The notes below the pieces were generated by a model. It had not been told where the DNA came from. It made no database searches and was given only the letters and a program-made list of their open reading frames with translations. Both the position numbers and the translations under genes were made by a program. Below are positions 17,158 to 25,963 of a DNA stretch of 64,000 nt, piece after piece (position 1 is the first letter of the stretch; each line of letters opens with the position of its first letter). Source of the stretch: Salinicoccus sediminis (GTDB lineage: Bacteria; Bacillota; Bacilli; Staphylococcales; Salinicoccaceae); contig NZ_LAYZ01000002.1 in assembly GCF_000986795.1 (NCBI RefSeq), positions 248,001 through 312,000 of the forward strand. The letters are read 5' to 3'.

Positions 17158-18336
17158 TTGAACAGAGACATTTACGATGTATTGATCATAGGCGGAGGAA
17201 TCATTGGCGCAAGCATTGCCTACTATACGGCGAAAACCGGATTGAAGGTGGCTTTGCTGGAAGGGAGTACGCTCGCTTCAGGTACGAGTTCCAAATGCGA
17301 TGGGAATGTGCTGCTGATCGATAAGGAACCCGGGTTCGACAGCCGGATGGCGATAAAGAGCCAGGCTCTGATCAGCGAGCTGTCCGGAGAATTGGAAATG
17401 AAGTTTGAATTCCGGGATCCCGGCAGCATCTTCCTGTGTGCGGATGACGATGAACTCGAACAGGCACATGAGTGGGTGGACCTGCATAATGCTGAAAATG
17501 GTGAGGATGAATTTTTCAGGAAACTGACGAAGGAGGACCTGAAAAATGACTCCAAATATTTTTCCGATCATCTTGTCGGCGGCATCGAATGTACGAACGA
17601 TTCGACGGTGAACCCTTACATGCTTACTTTTGCACTGGTCCACCAGGCGAAGAAATATGACTTTTCATTATTTGAGAACACCCCGGTGACGGATGTTGAG
17701 CAGACGCATGATGGGAACTTCAAAGTGTTTTCCCACGGGGATGTATTCAAAACGAGGAAGGTCATCAACGCCGCCGGTGTCCATGCCCCGAAAGTTGCGA
17801 ATATGGTCGGCATGGATGTTCCGATCAAACCGAGGAAAGGTCACATTCTTGTGGCATCCCGCTCGGAACTTATGGGAACGCGTAAAATTCAGGAATTCGG
17901 CTATCTGATGACGAAGTTCGGCAAGGAACGCAAGGCATCGAAGGAGATGAACGACTACGGCATCGCGCTCGTCCATGAGGCGACCGAGAGCCAGAATTTC
18001 CTGCTCGGAAGCAGCCGGGAGTTCACGGGTTTTGACACAAAAGTGGATCATAGGATCATCCAGCTTATCGCCCGTCGGGCCATCGAATATTTCCCGCAGA
18101 TGAAGGATATGAATATCATCCGCAGCTATGCCGGCCTCCGGCCGTGGACGCCGGACCATCTGCCCGTCCTGTCCGAAACGAAGATTCCGGGCTTCTACAT
18201 TGCAGCCGGGCATGAGGGAGACGGCATCGGGCTGTCGGCAATAACCGGACTCTGGGTATCCCAGATGGTGACAGACTCACTCGAGGACGACATCAGTCCG
18301 CTTGACATCAACAGGTTCAGGGAGGTGCACGCATGA
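17158..18336 (+). CDS. FAD-dependent D-amino acid/hydroxyproline dehydrogenase (DAO family, HcnC-like)
   Basis: A 392-residue protein of the glycine oxidase/D-amino acid oxidase family with FAD motif GGGIIG (12-17) and the C-terminal GHEGDGIGLS signature. It resembles the beta subunit of opine oxidase and D-hydroxyproline dehydrogenase. The start is a TTG behind AAGGAGGTG. Its stop overlaps the start of the epimerase gene (ATGA). Expected reaction: cis-4-hydroxy-D-proline to 1-pyrroline-4-hydroxy-2-carboxylate, with the Fe-S and FAD subunits encoded divergently at 13819-15600. Oxidation of D-proline or another D-amino acid is possible. Confidence 0.88.
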   Translation: MNRDIYDVLIIGGGIIGASIAYYTAKTGLKVALLEGSTLASGTSSKCDGNVLLIDKEPGFDSRMAIKSQALISELSGELEMKFEFRDPGSIFLCADDDELEQAHEWVDLHNAENGEDEFFRKLTKEDLKNDSKYFSDHLVGGIECTNDSTVNPYMLTFALVHQAKKYDFSLFENTPVTDVEQTHDGNFKVFSHGDVFKTRKVINAAGVHAPKVANMVGMDVPIKPRKGHILVASRSELMGTRKIQEFGYLMTKFGKERKASKEMNDYGIALVHEATESQNFLLGSSREFTGFDTKVDHRIIQLIARRAIEYFPQMKDMNIIRSYAGLRPWTPDHLPVLSETKIPGFYIAAGHEGDGIGLSAITGLWVSQMVTDSLEDDISPLDINRFREVHA

Positions 18337-19334
18337 ATCAAAACAGCAAGCAGTTTATCACACTGGATACCCATACCGGCGGAAATCCGACACGTACTGT
18401 CCTGGCCGGAATGTCGGAGCTCGCGGGGGATACCATCCAGGAAAAGATGCTCGACATGAAAGAGAACCATGATCATATCAGGAAATTCCTTGTGAATCCG
18501 CCGCGGGGCCATGATGTCATGAGTGGTACGATTCTGCTGCCGGCTTTGCGGCCGGAAGCGGACTACAGTGTGATATTCATAGAGACGGGCGGCTATCTTC
18601 CGATGTGCGGACATGACACGATCGGGACGTGCACTGCTTTAGTCGAAATGGGATATGTGGAGCGGCAAGAACCGTTTACATCCGTCGTGCTTGATACGCC
18701 TGCGGGTGTCGTTGAAGCAAAATGCAAAGTGGAAAACGGTAAAGTTGAAGAAGTAACTTTTGTCAGCACGGAATCCTTTCATTTAAAAACGGTCGATGTC
18801 CTGTTTGAAGGCCGGAATGTAAGGTGTGACATAGCGTACGGCGGTAATTTCTACGGGATCATCAGGGCGGAAGATTTAGGCTTGTCACTCGATATCGCAA
18901 ATTCCGAGGGTATTGTGGCGGCCGCAATGGAATTGCGGGATGTCATCAACAGTGAACATGACGTCAGGCATCCTGAATATCCCTTCATCAATAAGCTGAC
19001 ACATATGGAATTGTATGAAGAGGGAGAGGTGGTCAGGAACACTGTGGTCGTTCCGCCTGGCGGTATCGACCGTTCACCGTGCGGGACAGGCACTTGTGCG
19101 AAAGTCGCGACTTTGTATAAAGAGGGCAGGATCAGTGAGAATGATCTCTTTATTCATGAAAGTATTACAGGATCACAGTTCAAGGCACGGCTCATCAGCT
19201 CTAAAGAAGAAAATGGCATCACATTCAACAAAGTGTCGATTACCGGTTCCGCCTGGATCATGGGCAGGCATGATTTTTATATGAATGAATCAGATCCATT
19301 ACAAAATGGCTATTTGCTGATACCGGATATATAG
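18333..19334 (+). CDS. Proline racemase family protein, probable 4-hydroxyproline 2-epimerase
   Basis: A 333-residue cofactor-independent racemase. Both catalytic cysteines are present: Cys92 in MCGHDTIG and Cys250 in DRSPCGTGTC. Two cysteines argue for racemase/epimerase activity, not the trans-3-hydroxyproline dehydratase subgroup, which has Thr at the second site. Linkage to a D-hydroxyproline-type dehydrogenase and a DHDPS-family deaminase makes trans-4-hydroxy-L-proline 2-epimerase the most likely function; proline racemase is the alternative. It is translationally coupled to the dehydrogenase gene and followed 10 bases later by a degenerate homologue. Confidence 0.88.
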   Translation: MNQNSKQFITLDTHTGGNPTRTVLAGMSELAGDTIQEKMLDMKENHDHIRKFLVNPPRGHDVMSGTILLPALRPEADYSVIFIETGGYLPMCGHDTIGTCTALVEMGYVERQEPFTSVVLDTPAGVVEAKCKVENGKVEEVTFVSTESFHLKTVDVLFEGRNVRCDIAYGGNFYGIIRAEDLGLSLDIANSEGIVAAAMELRDVINSEHDVRHPEYPFINKLTHMELYEEGEVVRNTVVVPPGGIDRSPCGTGTCAKVATLYKEGRISENDLFIHESITGSQFKARLISSKEENGITFNKVSITGSAWIMGRHDFYMNESDPLQNGYLLIPDI

Positions 19335-19344
19335 GGGTGAAAAT

Positions 19345-20094
19345 ATGATTGTGAAAACAGTGAACAGCTATGACATCCACATACATGGCCAGCTTCTGCG
19401 GGTAATTGAAAAAAACGAGCTGAGGGCGGGACCTGAAGGATTCGATGTAAAAAAATTGCTTCTGAACGAGCCGAGAGGAAGTAAATATATGAATCTGCTG
19501 ATTTTTCATGAAGATGAAGTTTCGGGAAGTTTGACAGTCACTCTTGATTCAATCACCGGTATTGAAAACGAAGATGTTCTGTTGAAATCATTTGTTTCAT
19601 CATTGGTCGACCGGGGCCGGATTGAAAAAAAGGAAAGCTACTCTCTGGACTTCAACGGCCGAACGAAGAAATATGGCCAAAATGAGCTCATTGAAACGCC
19701 ATTATATGAGGTCGGTTTGACTGATGGTTTATATGAAGTGAATCACAAAAAGATAAAACTGGTGGAAACCGGGCTGCATATGGATATTCAATATATTACT
19801 TCGATCAAAAAGGAAATTGAAAAACTGAATGACAGTACTTATGATTATCTGATTTTAAACAATGAGGGGAAACATGCAACAGCGAATAAGAACAATGATA
19901 TCCTGCCTTATCCAATCATAGAGGTGATTTCTCTTTTAAACAGAGAAGCGAGACCTGAGGGAATAACAACATTGAATTGGGATGATATCAAAATCCAAAA
20001 TGGCAAGTTCAAACATACATATCAGTTGATATCGAATTCACAGTTCTACATCGATCACACTGATATATATACAGAAGGGTTTGTCATTAAATAA
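19345..20094 (+). CDS. Degenerate proline-racemase-like protein lacking catalytic cysteines
   Basis: The 249-residue product begins like a proline racemase (VNSYDIHIHGQLLRVI) and keeps LLNEPRGSKYM in place of the family's EPRGHxDM, but the MCGH and DRSPCGTGTC segments are missing and the protein is shorter by 80 residues. There is no cysteine at all in the translated sequence. AGGGGTGAAAAT provides a good binding site and there are no internal stops, so it is maintained as a gene. It may be a non-catalytic partner, a binding protein or a gene in decay. Position between the epimerase and the carrier suggests a role in the same pathway. Homology is by eye. Confidence 0.6.
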   Translation: MIVKTVNSYDIHIHGQLLRVIEKNELRAGPEGFDVKKLLLNEPRGSKYMNLLIFHEDEVSGSLTVTLDSITGIENEDVLLKSFVSSLVDRGRIEKKESYSLDFNGRTKKYGQNELIETPLYEVGLTDGLYEVNHKKIKLVETGLHMDIQYITSIKKEIEKLNDSTYDYLILNNEGKHATANKNNDILPYPIIEVISLLNREARPEGITTLNWDDIKIQNGKFKHTYQLISNSQFYIDHTDIYTEGFVIK

Positions 20095-20109
20095 TTAAGG
20101 GGGATTAAT

Positions 20110-21558
20110 ATGACAAAGAAAAAGAAACTGCCGAGTCTCGGTGTCTTGCTCACGATACTCGGGCTGTTTGTTGTCATAATGTTTGGTTTTATAGTTATTT
20201 TGAAATTGCCGATACAACTGGCTCTACTTGTAGTCTGGTTTGTGATACTGGGCTTTGGGGTGTACCTTGGCCACAATTATCTGGAAATGGAAAAAGGACT
20301 TTTAAAAGGTATCTATGAAGGCATGGGGGCAATTCTGATACTTATTGCGGTCGGCGCCCTGATCGGTTCCTGGATTGCCGGCGGGGTAGTGCCGACGATG
20401 ATTTATTATGGTTTGAATATTATCAGTCCAAGTATCTTTCTGATGGCTGCCATGATTATTTGTGCGATTACTGCACTTTCCACAGGGACTTCATTTGGTT
20501 CTGCAGGTACAGCGGGTATTGCGATGATGGGTATCGGGGAAAGCTTCGGGCTTCCGACTTATCTAGTTGCGGGAGCAGTCATTTCCGGGTGCTATGTAGG
20601 AGATAAGATGTCGCCCTTGTCAGATACAACTGTAATGACAGCTTCGCTCTCAAGAGTGGATCTTTTCAGGCATATTAAGTCCATGTCATTCGTATCGATA
20701 CCAGCGTTTATAATTTCAGCGGTTCTTTACTGGATTGTGGGTGCAGTCATGTACGATGGCCGGGGGGATCTGTCGATTGCTGAAAATACACTGACAGGTC
20801 TGGAGCAGAATTTCAATGTGTCATGGATGATGCTGATTCCAGCAGTGGTAGTCATCGTTATGCTGGCGTTTAAGTTGCCGTCAGTTCCAGTCATCCTATT
20901 TGGTGCATTACTGGGCAGTTTATGGGCGACCTTGTTCCAGGGCTACGGATTCATAGAAGCGATCCAGACCTTATATTCAGGCAGTGAGCAGAGTACGGGC
21001 ATCGCATTTATAGATAATCTGCTCAACCGAGGCGGAATCACATTCATGCTCGAAGTCATCCTACTGATCATTCTGGCTTTGGGCGTTGGAGGTTTACTTC
21101 AGTCAATCGGTGCATTTACAGTGATTGGCAACCTGTTCGCCAAATGGGCGAACAATACCGGAAATCTTACGCTTACAACGATGCTGGCATCATTCTTCGG
21201 TGTATTCTTTGGTGGGGCAGCCTATGTTTCTTTACTTACCGGCACCAAAATCACAGAAGAGAACTATAACCGTAAAAATGTCAGCCGCACACTGCTGTCA
21301 AGAAACGTTGAAGCCGGAGGAACAGTAACCACTCCCATGGTGCCGTGGTCTGATGGCGGTGTTTTCATGGCAACCACGCTCGGCGTAGCGACATTAGCGT
21401 ACCTGCCATTTTTCTGGTATGGATTTTTAGTGATAATAATTTCACTGATATACGGTTATTTCGGATTATTCATAATGGAGAAAGATGATCATGAAAAAGC
21501 GAAGGATGAAGATCATGAAGAAAATGGAGGATATGAAACCTATGAAAAAACAGTTTGA
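20110..21558 (+). CDS. NhaC-family sodium-coupled carrier
   Basis: A 482-residue membrane protein with about 12 hydrophobic segments. GSAGTAGIAMMGIGE, CYVGDKMSPLSDTT and the late GGTVTTPMVPWSDGG are typical of the NhaC/arginine-ornithine-type antiporter family. It lies 15 bases after the racemase-like gene and overlaps the deaminase gene by 17 bases. In this setting the substrate is more likely an imino acid or hydroxyproline than a plain Na+/H+ exchange, but the sequence alone cannot prove this. Confidence 0.85.
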   Translation: MTKKKKLPSLGVLLTILGLFVVIMFGFIVILKLPIQLALLVVWFVILGFGVYLGHNYLEMEKGLLKGIYEGMGAILILIAVGALIGSWIAGGVVPTMIYYGLNIISPSIFLMAAMIICAITALSTGTSFGSAGTAGIAMMGIGESFGLPTYLVAGAVISGCYVGDKMSPLSDTTVMTASLSRVDLFRHIKSMSFVSIPAFIISAVLYWIVGAVMYDGRGDLSIAENTLTGLEQNFNVSWMMLIPAVVVIVMLAFKLPSVPVILFGALLGSLWATLFQGYGFIEAIQTLYSGSEQSTGIAFIDNLLNRGGITFMLEVILLIILALGVGGLLQSIGAFTVIGNLFAKWANNTGNLTLTTMLASFFGVFFGGAAYVSLLTGTKITEENYNRKNVSRTLLSRNVEAGGTVTTPMVPWSDGGVFMATTLGVATLAYLPFFWYGFLVIIISLIYGYFGLFIMEKDDHEKAKDEDHEENGGYETYEKTV

Positions 21559-22423
21559 AGGGGCATTCCCCGTACTGATCACACCGATGCATGAGGATTA
21601 CAGCGTGAATTACAACGGAATGAAAGAGAACGTCCAGTATTATCTGGACCAGAACGCGGCCGGGATTGTCATCGTCGGCAGCACCGGCGAGTTTGCTTCA
21701 CTGGACGAGGCAGAGAAGAAACAGATCGTGGAGCTGGTGGGCCCGATGGTGAAGGATACCGATACGAAGCTTTTGGTGGGCATCGCCGACGAGCGGACAA
21801 GCAAGGTCATCGAGTATGCGAATCATGCGGAAGACAATCATGCGGACGGCCTGCTGCTCATCAACTCCTTCTATCAGACGCCGACGGAGGAAGAGGCGTT
21901 CCATCAGTTCAAGGATGTCAATGACCAGGTGACAAAACCGATCATGATGTACAACAATCCATTCACTGCAAATATCGATCTGGAAAATGAAACGATTTAT
22001 AAGATTGATAAAGAACTCGATAAAGTGCAGTACATCAAAGAGTCCAGCGGGGACATCCGCAAAGTCCGGGCCATCGCAGATAATGCGGATCTTGTACTGT
22101 TCTGCGGCTCGGATGATCTGGCATTCGAATCATTCGTGCAGGGGGCGACGGGCTGGGTGTCCGTGGCAGCCAACATTGCACCGAACAGCGCGGCCAAACT
22201 GTATGAGCTGGTGAAGGCCGGCAAGTACGATGAAGCGAAGGCACTCAATAAAGATCTGCTGCCCCTCTGTGAGTTCCTGGAGGACTCCGGCAAGTATGTT
22301 CAGATCGTCAAAAAGGCGATGGATCTGAAAGGTCTGAACGGCGGGCCGTCCAGAAAGCCGCGCCTGGGGCTCACCGATGACGAGGTCAGTCAGCTGAAGT
22401 CCCTGATGGAAAAACTGGATTAG
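21542..22423 (+). CDS. DHDPS-family lyase, probable 1-pyrroline-4-hydroxy-2-carboxylate deaminase
   Basis: The 293-residue protein has a class I aldolase/DHDPS fold with GSTGE (46-50), the catalytic Tyr in MYNNPF (Tyr137) and the Schiff-base lysine in YIKESSGD (Lys166). I start it at ATG 21542, 11 bases after GGAGG; a longer frame from 21485 runs through the end of the carrier gene. True DHDPS genes sit with lysine biosynthesis, whereas this one is in a catabolic cluster. The expected product is alpha-ketoglutarate semialdehyde, the substrate proposed for the aldehyde dehydrogenase at 10621. N-acetylneuraminate-lyase-like activity is a less likely alternative. Confidence 0.85.
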   Translation: MKKQFEGAFPVLITPMHEDYSVNYNGMKENVQYYLDQNAAGIVIVGSTGEFASLDEAEKKQIVELVGPMVKDTDTKLLVGIADERTSKVIEYANHAEDNHADGLLLINSFYQTPTEEEAFHQFKDVNDQVTKPIMMYNNPFTANIDLENETIYKIDKELDKVQYIKESSGDIRKVRAIADNADLVLFCGSDDLAFESFVQGATGWVSVAANIAPNSAAKLYELVKAGKYDEAKALNKDLLPLCEFLEDSGKYVQIVKKAMDLKGLNGGPSRKPRLGLTDDEVSQLKSLMEKLD

Positions 22424-22460
22424 CAACGCACAGAGCACTATCCCCGTATGACACATAGAG

Positions 22461-22495
22461 AAAGGAGTAGTCCGTTCCCCTTGGACTACTCCTTT
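22461..22495. terminator. Bidirectional terminator between deaminase gene and rpoN
   Basis: AAAGGAGTAGTCC and GGACTACTCCTTT form a 13-base stem with A and T rich flanks. It overlaps the stop codon of rpoN on the minus strand. Confidence 0.82.
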
Positions 22496-23681
22496 AATTT
22501 TGACTTAATATCTCATTTTTATATTTGTTCACGGTTCTTCTGGAGAGATTCACACCAAGTTCTCCCAGTTTCCTTGAAATTTTACTGTCCGACATTTTTT
22601 CAAACCCTGAAAAATTTCTGATCAGATGCATCGCATAGCTGACGGAGGTGCCGTTGCAGCATTTTTTCGACAATAGAGACTTGATCGGCAGAGTCCCCTT
22701 CGATGTAGCGATGAATTTGTTGGCGAGAAGCCTGCTGATTGTGGCGGGGCTCAAAGAAGTCGACTTGGCTAGATCATTCTGGTCGAGTGGGTTGAGGTAA
22801 TCGGCCTCGCCCATCAGAAAAGATTTCTGTGTGTTCGCAATGATTGTCAATACACTGCTCAGATACATTTTCCTGGCATTCAGAATCGAAGCCAGTTCTT
22901 CGTAATCCTGCCTGTATTTCTCCATCTTCTTTTTGAAATCCTTGTCATCCGGCTGTACTTCAAATGGTTCGAATGTGATGCAGTCAGACAGATAGTCGTT
23001 GATGCTGATACTGAAGGTATTTCTATCCATGGAGATGGTGGCATCCGGTTCCAGATATTCAGATTCTCCTCCATCTATCGGGGAGAGGATGCAGCACTCA
23101 GTGATGAGCTGGACATACGCCAACAGCTCATGCCTGGCATTGTTCTCGAGAAAATCAAAATTGCCCCTGTTGATGGAGTCGAGGTTCGACATGAATACGT
23201 TGAATAGTTTTTCATCATATATACCTTGATTTTTTAATTGAAAAGCCAGGAAATCATAGACATCTGTGCATCCGATCCCCTTATCCTCGTATGCTTTCAG
23301 CAGCTCCAGCAGTTCATCTACTTCTCCGGGAGGCGCACCGGAGATGCTAGAAACCTCTTTTGGATGCGCTTCCAAAAAACCGGATGGACTCAGAGAGTGC
23401 AGAATGAATTGCATTGTTTCCCTCCTGCGGTCATCGAGCGTACAGTTGAAATGGGTGGACAGTTCGGAGAGGATGCCCGGGGAGTCTTCGCTTCTGGATG
23501 AGATGGCGGAGAGCGGAAGTTTATCTTCATCTATGTAGACCAGCGGATTTTCATCACATTTGTTTGTAATGTAATCATTCAATTCACGCCTGTCGTACTT
23601 GAAAACGCTGATGGAATTATAAATGAAATTATTCAATGAAATACCGAGTTCATTTGCAACAAATGTATCCAGATTTATCAT
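22494..23681 (-). CDS. rpoN: RNA polymerase sigma-54 factor
   Basis: The 395-residue protein has the sigma-54 layout: a region I-like N terminus (ELNDYI and ENPLVYID are recognisable), a core-binding middle part, a helix-turn-helix region (DLAKSTSLSPATISRLLANKF) and the C-terminal RpoN box RRTVNKYK at 381-388, which reads the -24 element. It is shorter than usual and region I is poor in glutamine. I use ATG 23681 behind AAAGGGGG. It lies convergent to the hydroxyproline-type operon. Staphylococcus genomes normally lack sigma-54, so its presence beside its only visible activator suggests a dedicated circuit. Confidence 0.9.
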   Translation of the reverse strand: MINLDTFVANELGISLNNFIYNSISVFKYDRRELNDYITNKCDENPLVYIDEDKLPLSAISSRSEDSPGILSELSTHFNCTLDDRRRETMQFILHSLSPSGFLEAHPKEVSSISGAPPGEVDELLELLKAYEDKGIGCTDVYDFLAFQLKNQGIYDEKLFNVFMSNLDSINRGNFDFLENNARHELLAYVQLITECCILSPIDGGESEYLEPDATISMDRNTFSISINDYLSDCITFEPFEVQPDDKDFKKKMEKYRQDYEELASILNARKMYLSSVLTIIANTQKSFLMGEADYLNPLDQNDLAKSTSLSPATISRLLANKFIATSKGTLPIKSLLSKKCCNGTSVSYAMHLIRNFSGFEKMSDSKISRKLGELGVNLSRRTVNKYKNEILSQN

Positions 23682-23801
23682 TTTGAATGCCCCCTTTGCG
23701 CTGTATGAAGTGTTTAATACATAGTAGCACAGGATTTGGAGGTATTCTATATAACAAAACAAATTATGTGAAAATTTACAATGAGTTAAAAATTGAATAA
23801 T

Positions 23802-23831
23802 AAAAATCCCGGGAATGACGAATCATTCCCA
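23802..23831 (-). terminator. Terminator of the acyl-CoA dehydrogenase-like gene
   Basis: On the minus strand GGGAATGA pairs with TCATTCCC around TTCG, followed by GGGATTTTTATT. It lies just past the stop of the gene at 23844. Confidence 0.75.
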
Positions 23832-23843
23832 GGTGCCCGGATT

Positions 23844-25028
23844 TCACTGTATACCACTTGTTTCTCTTTCTGTGTCCTTAATACGCTCGATCGATCCCTT
23901 GGCGAGTCCGATGATGACCATGTCGTCCATCGGCGGGTTGTGGAGTCCTGCCCGGACGTTCCGGTAGTGCCGCTGAAGTTCATTGTCTGCAGAGAGGCTT
24001 TTCGCTCCGACGACTCTCATGGCAAGGTCGACGGCTTCGACTGCCTTGTTGACGATGGATGTCTTGACGGCGCCGAGTTCGCTGCCCATCTGCTGTCTTG
24101 CATCTTCGTCACTTTCATCCCATTTTCTTGCTACGGAATAAAGGAAGTGTTCCGCCTCGAGAAGCATCAGTTCAACGCGGCCGAGCTTTTCCTGTACATT
24201 GGGCAGTTCTGAAATGGTCCCTTTGATGCTGTTGGGGGAATAGACTGATGCAAACCTCACAGCAGCTTCCTGTGCTGCGCGTGCAATGCCGAGGTAGCAT
24301 ACCGGTATGTGCAGCAGCCACCCCGCCGGTGATTTCCTGCCGGGTGTCCTGAAGGAGACGAGGTCTTCTTCCTCCACTTCGACATCATCCATTATGAAAT
24401 CATGGCTGCCGGAGGCCCGCATGGCCACTGAGTTCCATGTTTCATCGACATGTACGCCTTTGAGATCGGTATCCACGACGAAATTTCCGACTTCACCCGT
24501 CTCTTCGATGGTGGCACTGACGACAGCGTATTTAAGGATGGGGGCCAGTGTGGCAAATGTCTTTTTGCCGTTGAGGATGTATTTGCCGCCATCCTTCCGG
24601 GCGGACGTTTCAGGTCTGCCCCCCCTGGTCGGGCTCCCTGTTGCGGGTTCCGTCGCAAGATTATTGATGAGTGCTCCGTTTTCAATCACATCCTCCGCAA
24701 CTTTCCGGTATTTTTCCTCATCCCAGGACTTTTTCTCTCCAAGGTCCATGATGATGCCCATGTGCCAGCCGATTGACAGGGCAGTCGCCCCGTCATACTT
24801 GGCGATGATCTCCTGATGTTTCAGCATTTCCCATAAAGAGATGCCGCCACCGCCGTACTCTTTCGGGATGGTCACCTGCGGATAGCCGATTTTCTTCAAG
24901 GCTTCGAAATTCTCGAAGGGGAAGGTGACATTCTCATCATGCTCCCTCGAAGTATCACTGAATCTGCTGGCTGTCTCCTCCATGAGTTCCAGCCGTTCTT
25001 TCATATCAATTTCCTGTAATGTACCCAC
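23844..25028 (-). CDS. Acyl-CoA dehydrogenase family flavoprotein (SfnB/DszC-like possible)
   Basis: The product (394 residues from GTG 25028, seven bases after GAGGAG) has the three-part acyl-CoA dehydrogenase fold: helical N terminus with IPKEYGGGGISL, a beta domain with KKTFATLAP and a helical C terminus with RVVGAKSLSADNELQRHYR. The usual active-site glutamate region is not typical of fatty-acid enzymes, so an FMN-dependent monooxygenase of the SfnB/DszC branch, acting on a sulphur or amino compound, is possible. It is divergent from the damaged amino acid ABC operon, and shared regulation through the inverted repeat at 25125 is plausible. The exact substrate is unknown. Confidence 0.75.
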   Translation of the reverse strand: MGTLQEIDMKERLELMEETASRFSDTSREHDENVTFPFENFEALKKIGYPQVTIPKEYGGGGISLWEMLKHQEIIAKYDGATALSIGWHMGIIMDLGEKKSWDEEKYRKVAEDVIENGALINNLATEPATGSPTRGGRPETSARKDGGKYILNGKKTFATLAPILKYAVVSATIEETGEVGNFVVDTDLKGVHVDETWNSVAMRASGSHDFIMDDVEVEEEDLVSFRTPGRKSPAGWLLHIPVCYLGIARAAQEAAVRFASVYSPNSIKGTISELPNVQEKLGRVELMLLEAEHFLYSVARKWDESDEDARQQMGSELGAVKTSIVNKAVEAVDLAMRVVGAKSLSADNELQRHYRNVRAGLHNPPMDDMVIIGLAKGSIERIKDTERETSGIQ

Positions 25029-25124
25029 ATTATGACTCCTCTCAAAAACCCACAATTATACTATGAATTATTCTATTATTACATTATTCGACATATGATT
25101 TCAATAGACGGGGTTTGATCAATC

Positions 25125-25141
25125 CCTACTTAACAAGTAGG
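25125..25141. promoter_or_regulatory. Inverted repeat in the divergent promoter region
   Basis: CCTACTT and AAGTAGG flank AAC, a 7-3-7 inverted repeat. It is centred between the acyl-CoA dehydrogenase-like gene and the ABC operon, where a dimeric repressor could act on both. Confidence 0.4.
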
Positions 25142-25205
25142 TTATAGAGTTTATAATGAAGCGTATATTTAAATTGTTCAGGATACATATACAGCGGGTG
25201 ACATT

Positions 25206-25949
25206 ATGCTTAGTTTAAGAGATCTGAAATTGTCATTTGATGGCAGTCAGGTACTGGATGATATCAATCTTGATGTGAAAAAGGGTGAAGTCGTTAAACT
25301 GATCGGCCCCAGCGGCACAGGGAAAACGAGTCTGATCCGGTGCATCAACCTTCTTGAAAGGCCGGACAGCGGATTTATCTCCCTTGGTGGCCTGGACTAT
25401 GATTACAGCAGGATCAGTAAAAAGGAGGCGCTGAACCTCAGAAGGAAAACAGCGATGGTATTTCAGCAATACAACCTTTTTAAAAATAAGACGGCGATTG
25501 AAAACGTGATGGATGCCCAGATGGTTGTGCAGAAAAAATCCAGGAAGGAAGCCTATGAAAAAAGCATGCAATAATTGAAGAGGGTGTGACTCGAAGCAAA
25601 AGTGGATGCGTATCCCAGCCAGCTGTCCGGTGGACAGCAGCAGCGTGTCAGCATTGCCAGGGCGCTTGCAGTGGAACCTGAAGTCATACTTTTTGATGAA
25701 CCGACTTCAGCGCTGGACCCTGAACTGGTCGGCGAAGTGTTGAAATCCATCGAGGAAGTGGCGAAATCAGGCATGACCATAATGCTGGTGACGCATGAAA
25801 TGTCGTTTGCACGGGATATATCAGACAAGATCGTGTTCATGGATAAGGGCCGGATTGCTGAATCGGGCACCCCGGAAGAAATTTTCAGTCAATCGACTAA
25901 CACCAGGACACAGCAGTTTTTGAATAAATTCTATACAGCTGTTCATTAA
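25206..25949 (+). pseudogene. Amino acid ABC transporter ATPase with two in-frame stop codons
   Basis: One continuous frame encodes a PAAT-family ATPase: Walker A GPSGTGKT, Q-loop FQQYNLF, signature LSGGQQQR, Walker B VILFDEPTSALDP and a switch histidine in VTHEMSF. The frame is interrupted by TAA at 25572-25574 and TGA at 25587-25589. Reading through them restores the conserved linker (MQ-stop-LKRV-stop-LEAKVDAYPSQ), where leucine and glycine codons would be expected. The lesions are single-base substitutions, not indels. A restart at GTG 25602 could make only a half protein without a P-loop. The two permease genes downstream are intact. Confidence 0.88.
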
Positions 25950-25963
25950 GGACGGGAGAATAG

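Noticed and set aside
25602-25949. Separate short ABC ATPase gene
   Set aside because: It is in the same frame as the upstream piece and lacks a P-loop; both belong to one interrupted gene.
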